DNA from: an uncultured Eubacterium sp. | GTDB lineage: Bacteria > Bacillota > Clostridia > Peptostreptococcales > Anaerovoracaceae | Direction: 5' to 3' | DNA: 64,000 bases | Assembly (NCBI GenBank): GCA_946555345.1 | Contig: CAMNSS010000005.1 | Location: 62,001 to 126,000, forward strand | Shown here: in pieces, positions 62,986 through 64,000 of the stretch | Layout: every line of letters begins with the position of its first letter | How positions within the stretch are numbered: position 1 is the first letter of the stretch | Notes under the pieces: generated by a model | What the model saw: the letters and a program-made list of their open reading frames with translations, nothing else | Told to the model about the DNA's origin: nothing | Databases searched by the model: none | Program-made: the position numbers and the translations under genes

Positions 62986-64000
62986 TCACGCCTGCACATT
63001 CCTATACCAAATCCCGCAAGCGCCCTCCGCCGATACCATGCACGGCCCAAAAGGAGCGAGCGGACTGCATCCTGCGCCAAACATCGGACATTGATCCGGG
63101 CTAAGCCTGCCCACGATCACATCGCTGCACCGGCATTCCGGCGGCAATTCCATATCCTCATAGAGATTCCGGCTGCCGCCATCATACATTTCATAGGATT
63201 TTCGCAGGTAAAGCCCCGAACCTTCAATGATCCCAAGCCCCCGCCACATCGCAGGGCCTGGCTCAAAAACGCTTGCGATCATATCTGCCGCCTTGCGGTT
63301 TCCGTCCGCCTTCACCGCATTTTTGTAAAGGTTTTCCGTATGACCGCATCCGCCTTCGATCTGTTTTACGATCCTGTAAAGCGCCGCCAGTATGTGTTCT
63401 GCCTCAAACCCCGCCACCACGAACGGTTTCTTGTAAAGAGCCGCCAATTCGCCATAGGCGTTACTGCCTGTAATCACGCTCACATGGCCCGGACAGATAA
63501 AACCATCCACATCCTCCTGGTTCTCACAAATCCACCGCAACGCAGGAAGAGCCGTTTTTAACGCCGTCACCAGTTTGATGTTCCGAATCCCCTTCTCTGC
63601 CGCTTCCCGGATCATCAGCGCATACGCCGGAGCTGTCGTTTCAAAACCCACAGCCGCTATCACATAAGTGTCCTCCGGATTCTGGACAGCTTTTCCGATC
63701 GCTTCAAAGGGAGAGTACATGATCTGGATATCCGCCTTCCCCGACCCTTTGTTTTCCGAAAGGCTTCCCGCTGTCCCCGGTACTTTCATCATGTCCCCAA
63801 AGGTCAGCAACACATGATTTTCCTTGTTCGCATATGCGATGCACCGATCGATATATGCGGCCGGCGTCACGCAGACGGGACAGCCCGGTCCTGAAATCAG
63901 CTTTATTTTCGGGGAAATGAGGCTTCTTATGCCATTTTTGAAGATGGACGCCGTATGCGTGCCGCAGACCTCCATAAGCTTCAGCTCCCTGCCGTCATAC
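62986..64000 (-). CDS. hypD: Hydrogenase formation protein HypD (5' end outside window)
   Basis: Iron-sulfur scaffold that, with HypC, assembles the Fe(CN)2CO unit of NiFe-hydrogenase. At least 338 codons are visible and the frame runs off the right window edge; the residues before EVCGTHT (reading YDGRELKLM) are in frame and match the family, so the Met at 63975 is internal. Seen are EVCGTHTASIFK, SGPGCPVCVTP with the cysteines active in ligand transfer, ETTAPAYA, GHVSVITG and the C-terminal iron-sulfur cysteines in ECRCSDV, CPMFGAGCSP and GPCMVSAEGACG. Confidence 0.95.
   Translation of the reverse strand, partial: YDGRELKLMEVCGTHTASIFKNGIRSLISPKIKLISGPGCPVCVTPAAYIDRCIAYANKENHVLLTFGDMMKVPGTAGSLSENKGSGKADIQIMYSPFEAIGKAVQNPEDTYVIAAVGFETTAPAYALMIREAAEKGIRNIKLVTALKTALPALRWICENQEDVDGFICPGHVSVITGSNAYGELAALYKKPFVVAGFEAEHILAALYRIVKQIEGGCGHTENLYKNAVKADGNRKAADMIASVFEPGPAMWRGLGIIEGSGLYLRKSYEMYDGGSRNLYEDMELPPECRCSDVIVGRLSPDQCPMFGAGCSPLAPFGPCMVSAEGACGIWYRNVQA

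Overview
The window is a stretch of chromosome from an anaerobic, endospore-forming member of the Clostridia (Bacillota). Supporting signs are forespore/cortex genes (spoVAF-like, cwlJ-like, gerQ-like, pdaA), a SCIFF ranthipeptide with its radical SAM maturase, the folate C1 set fhs-fchA-folD, NiFe-hydrogenase maturation genes hypD/hypE, and strong AGGAGG-type ribosome binding sites throughout. A family-level placement (Anaerovoracaceae- or Lachnospiraceae-like) is only a guess. No rRNA, tRNA, CRISPR array or insertion sequence was seen.

Layout. 0.4-4.9 kb: dnaE and pfkA on the minus strand. 5.0-6.4 kb: an L,D-transpeptidase. 6.5-9.1 kb: an A+T-rich, probably acquired restriction-modification pair (cytosine-5 methyltransferase plus AlwI/FokI-like endonuclease). 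9.3-11.9 kb: xpaC-telA. 12.1-16.1 kb: folate unit fhs-fchA-folD-folT, with a THF riboswitch between folD and folT. 16.5-19.1 kb: germination block spoVAF, cwlJ, gerQ. 19.4-23.1 kb: a small membrane protein and pyruvate carboxylase. 23.6-25.2 kb: SCIFF peptide and maturase. 25.4-28.4 kb: mscS-type channel and typA. 28.9-34.1 kb: a two-component system with an ABC exporter. 34.5-38.7 kb (plus strand): amidase-like protein, methyltransferase, azlCD, small membrane protein. 39.1-42.8 kb: LuxR regulator, nitrilase-family hydrolase, amino acid permease. 43.5-51.2 kb: ung, a GME-fold protein, polysaccharide deacetylase, Elp3-like radical SAM protein, ACT/PFL pair, PatB-like aminotransferase. 51.4-53.1 kb: Cys-rich putative coat protein, small membrane protein, PdaA. 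53.4-56.6 kb: copper unit csoR-copA with a probable nested copZ. 56.9-64 kb: YeiH exporter, deoC, gap, hypE, proC, hypD (cut by the window edge).

How parts work together. The folate genes interconvert formate, formyl-, methenyl- and methylene-THF. FolD has lost the catalytic Lys and Gln of the cyclohydrolase reaction, and the adjoining FchA probably supplies that step. Folate uptake by FolT appears to be controlled separately by the riboswitch. The sporulation block shows compartment logic: a forespore-type promoter before spoVAF and a near-perfect mother-cell (sigma-K) promoter before cwlJ-gerQ, with a similar sigma-K-type promoter before the Cys-rich gene. The copper unit has a CsoR operator, a CsoR repressor with an odd Gln-rich extension, and a CopA whose C-terminal metal-binding domain can probably also be made as free CopZ from an internal start.

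A recurring oddity is short tandem or near-tandem duplications in gene ends and intergenic DNA (35 bp x4 at xpaC, 37 bp x2 at mscS, 96 bp x2 before azlC, several decayed ones), and low-complexity extensions or insertions in otherwise standard proteins (GerQ, CsoR, AzlC, the radical SAM protein). All calls come from reading motifs; no database search or folding program was run.
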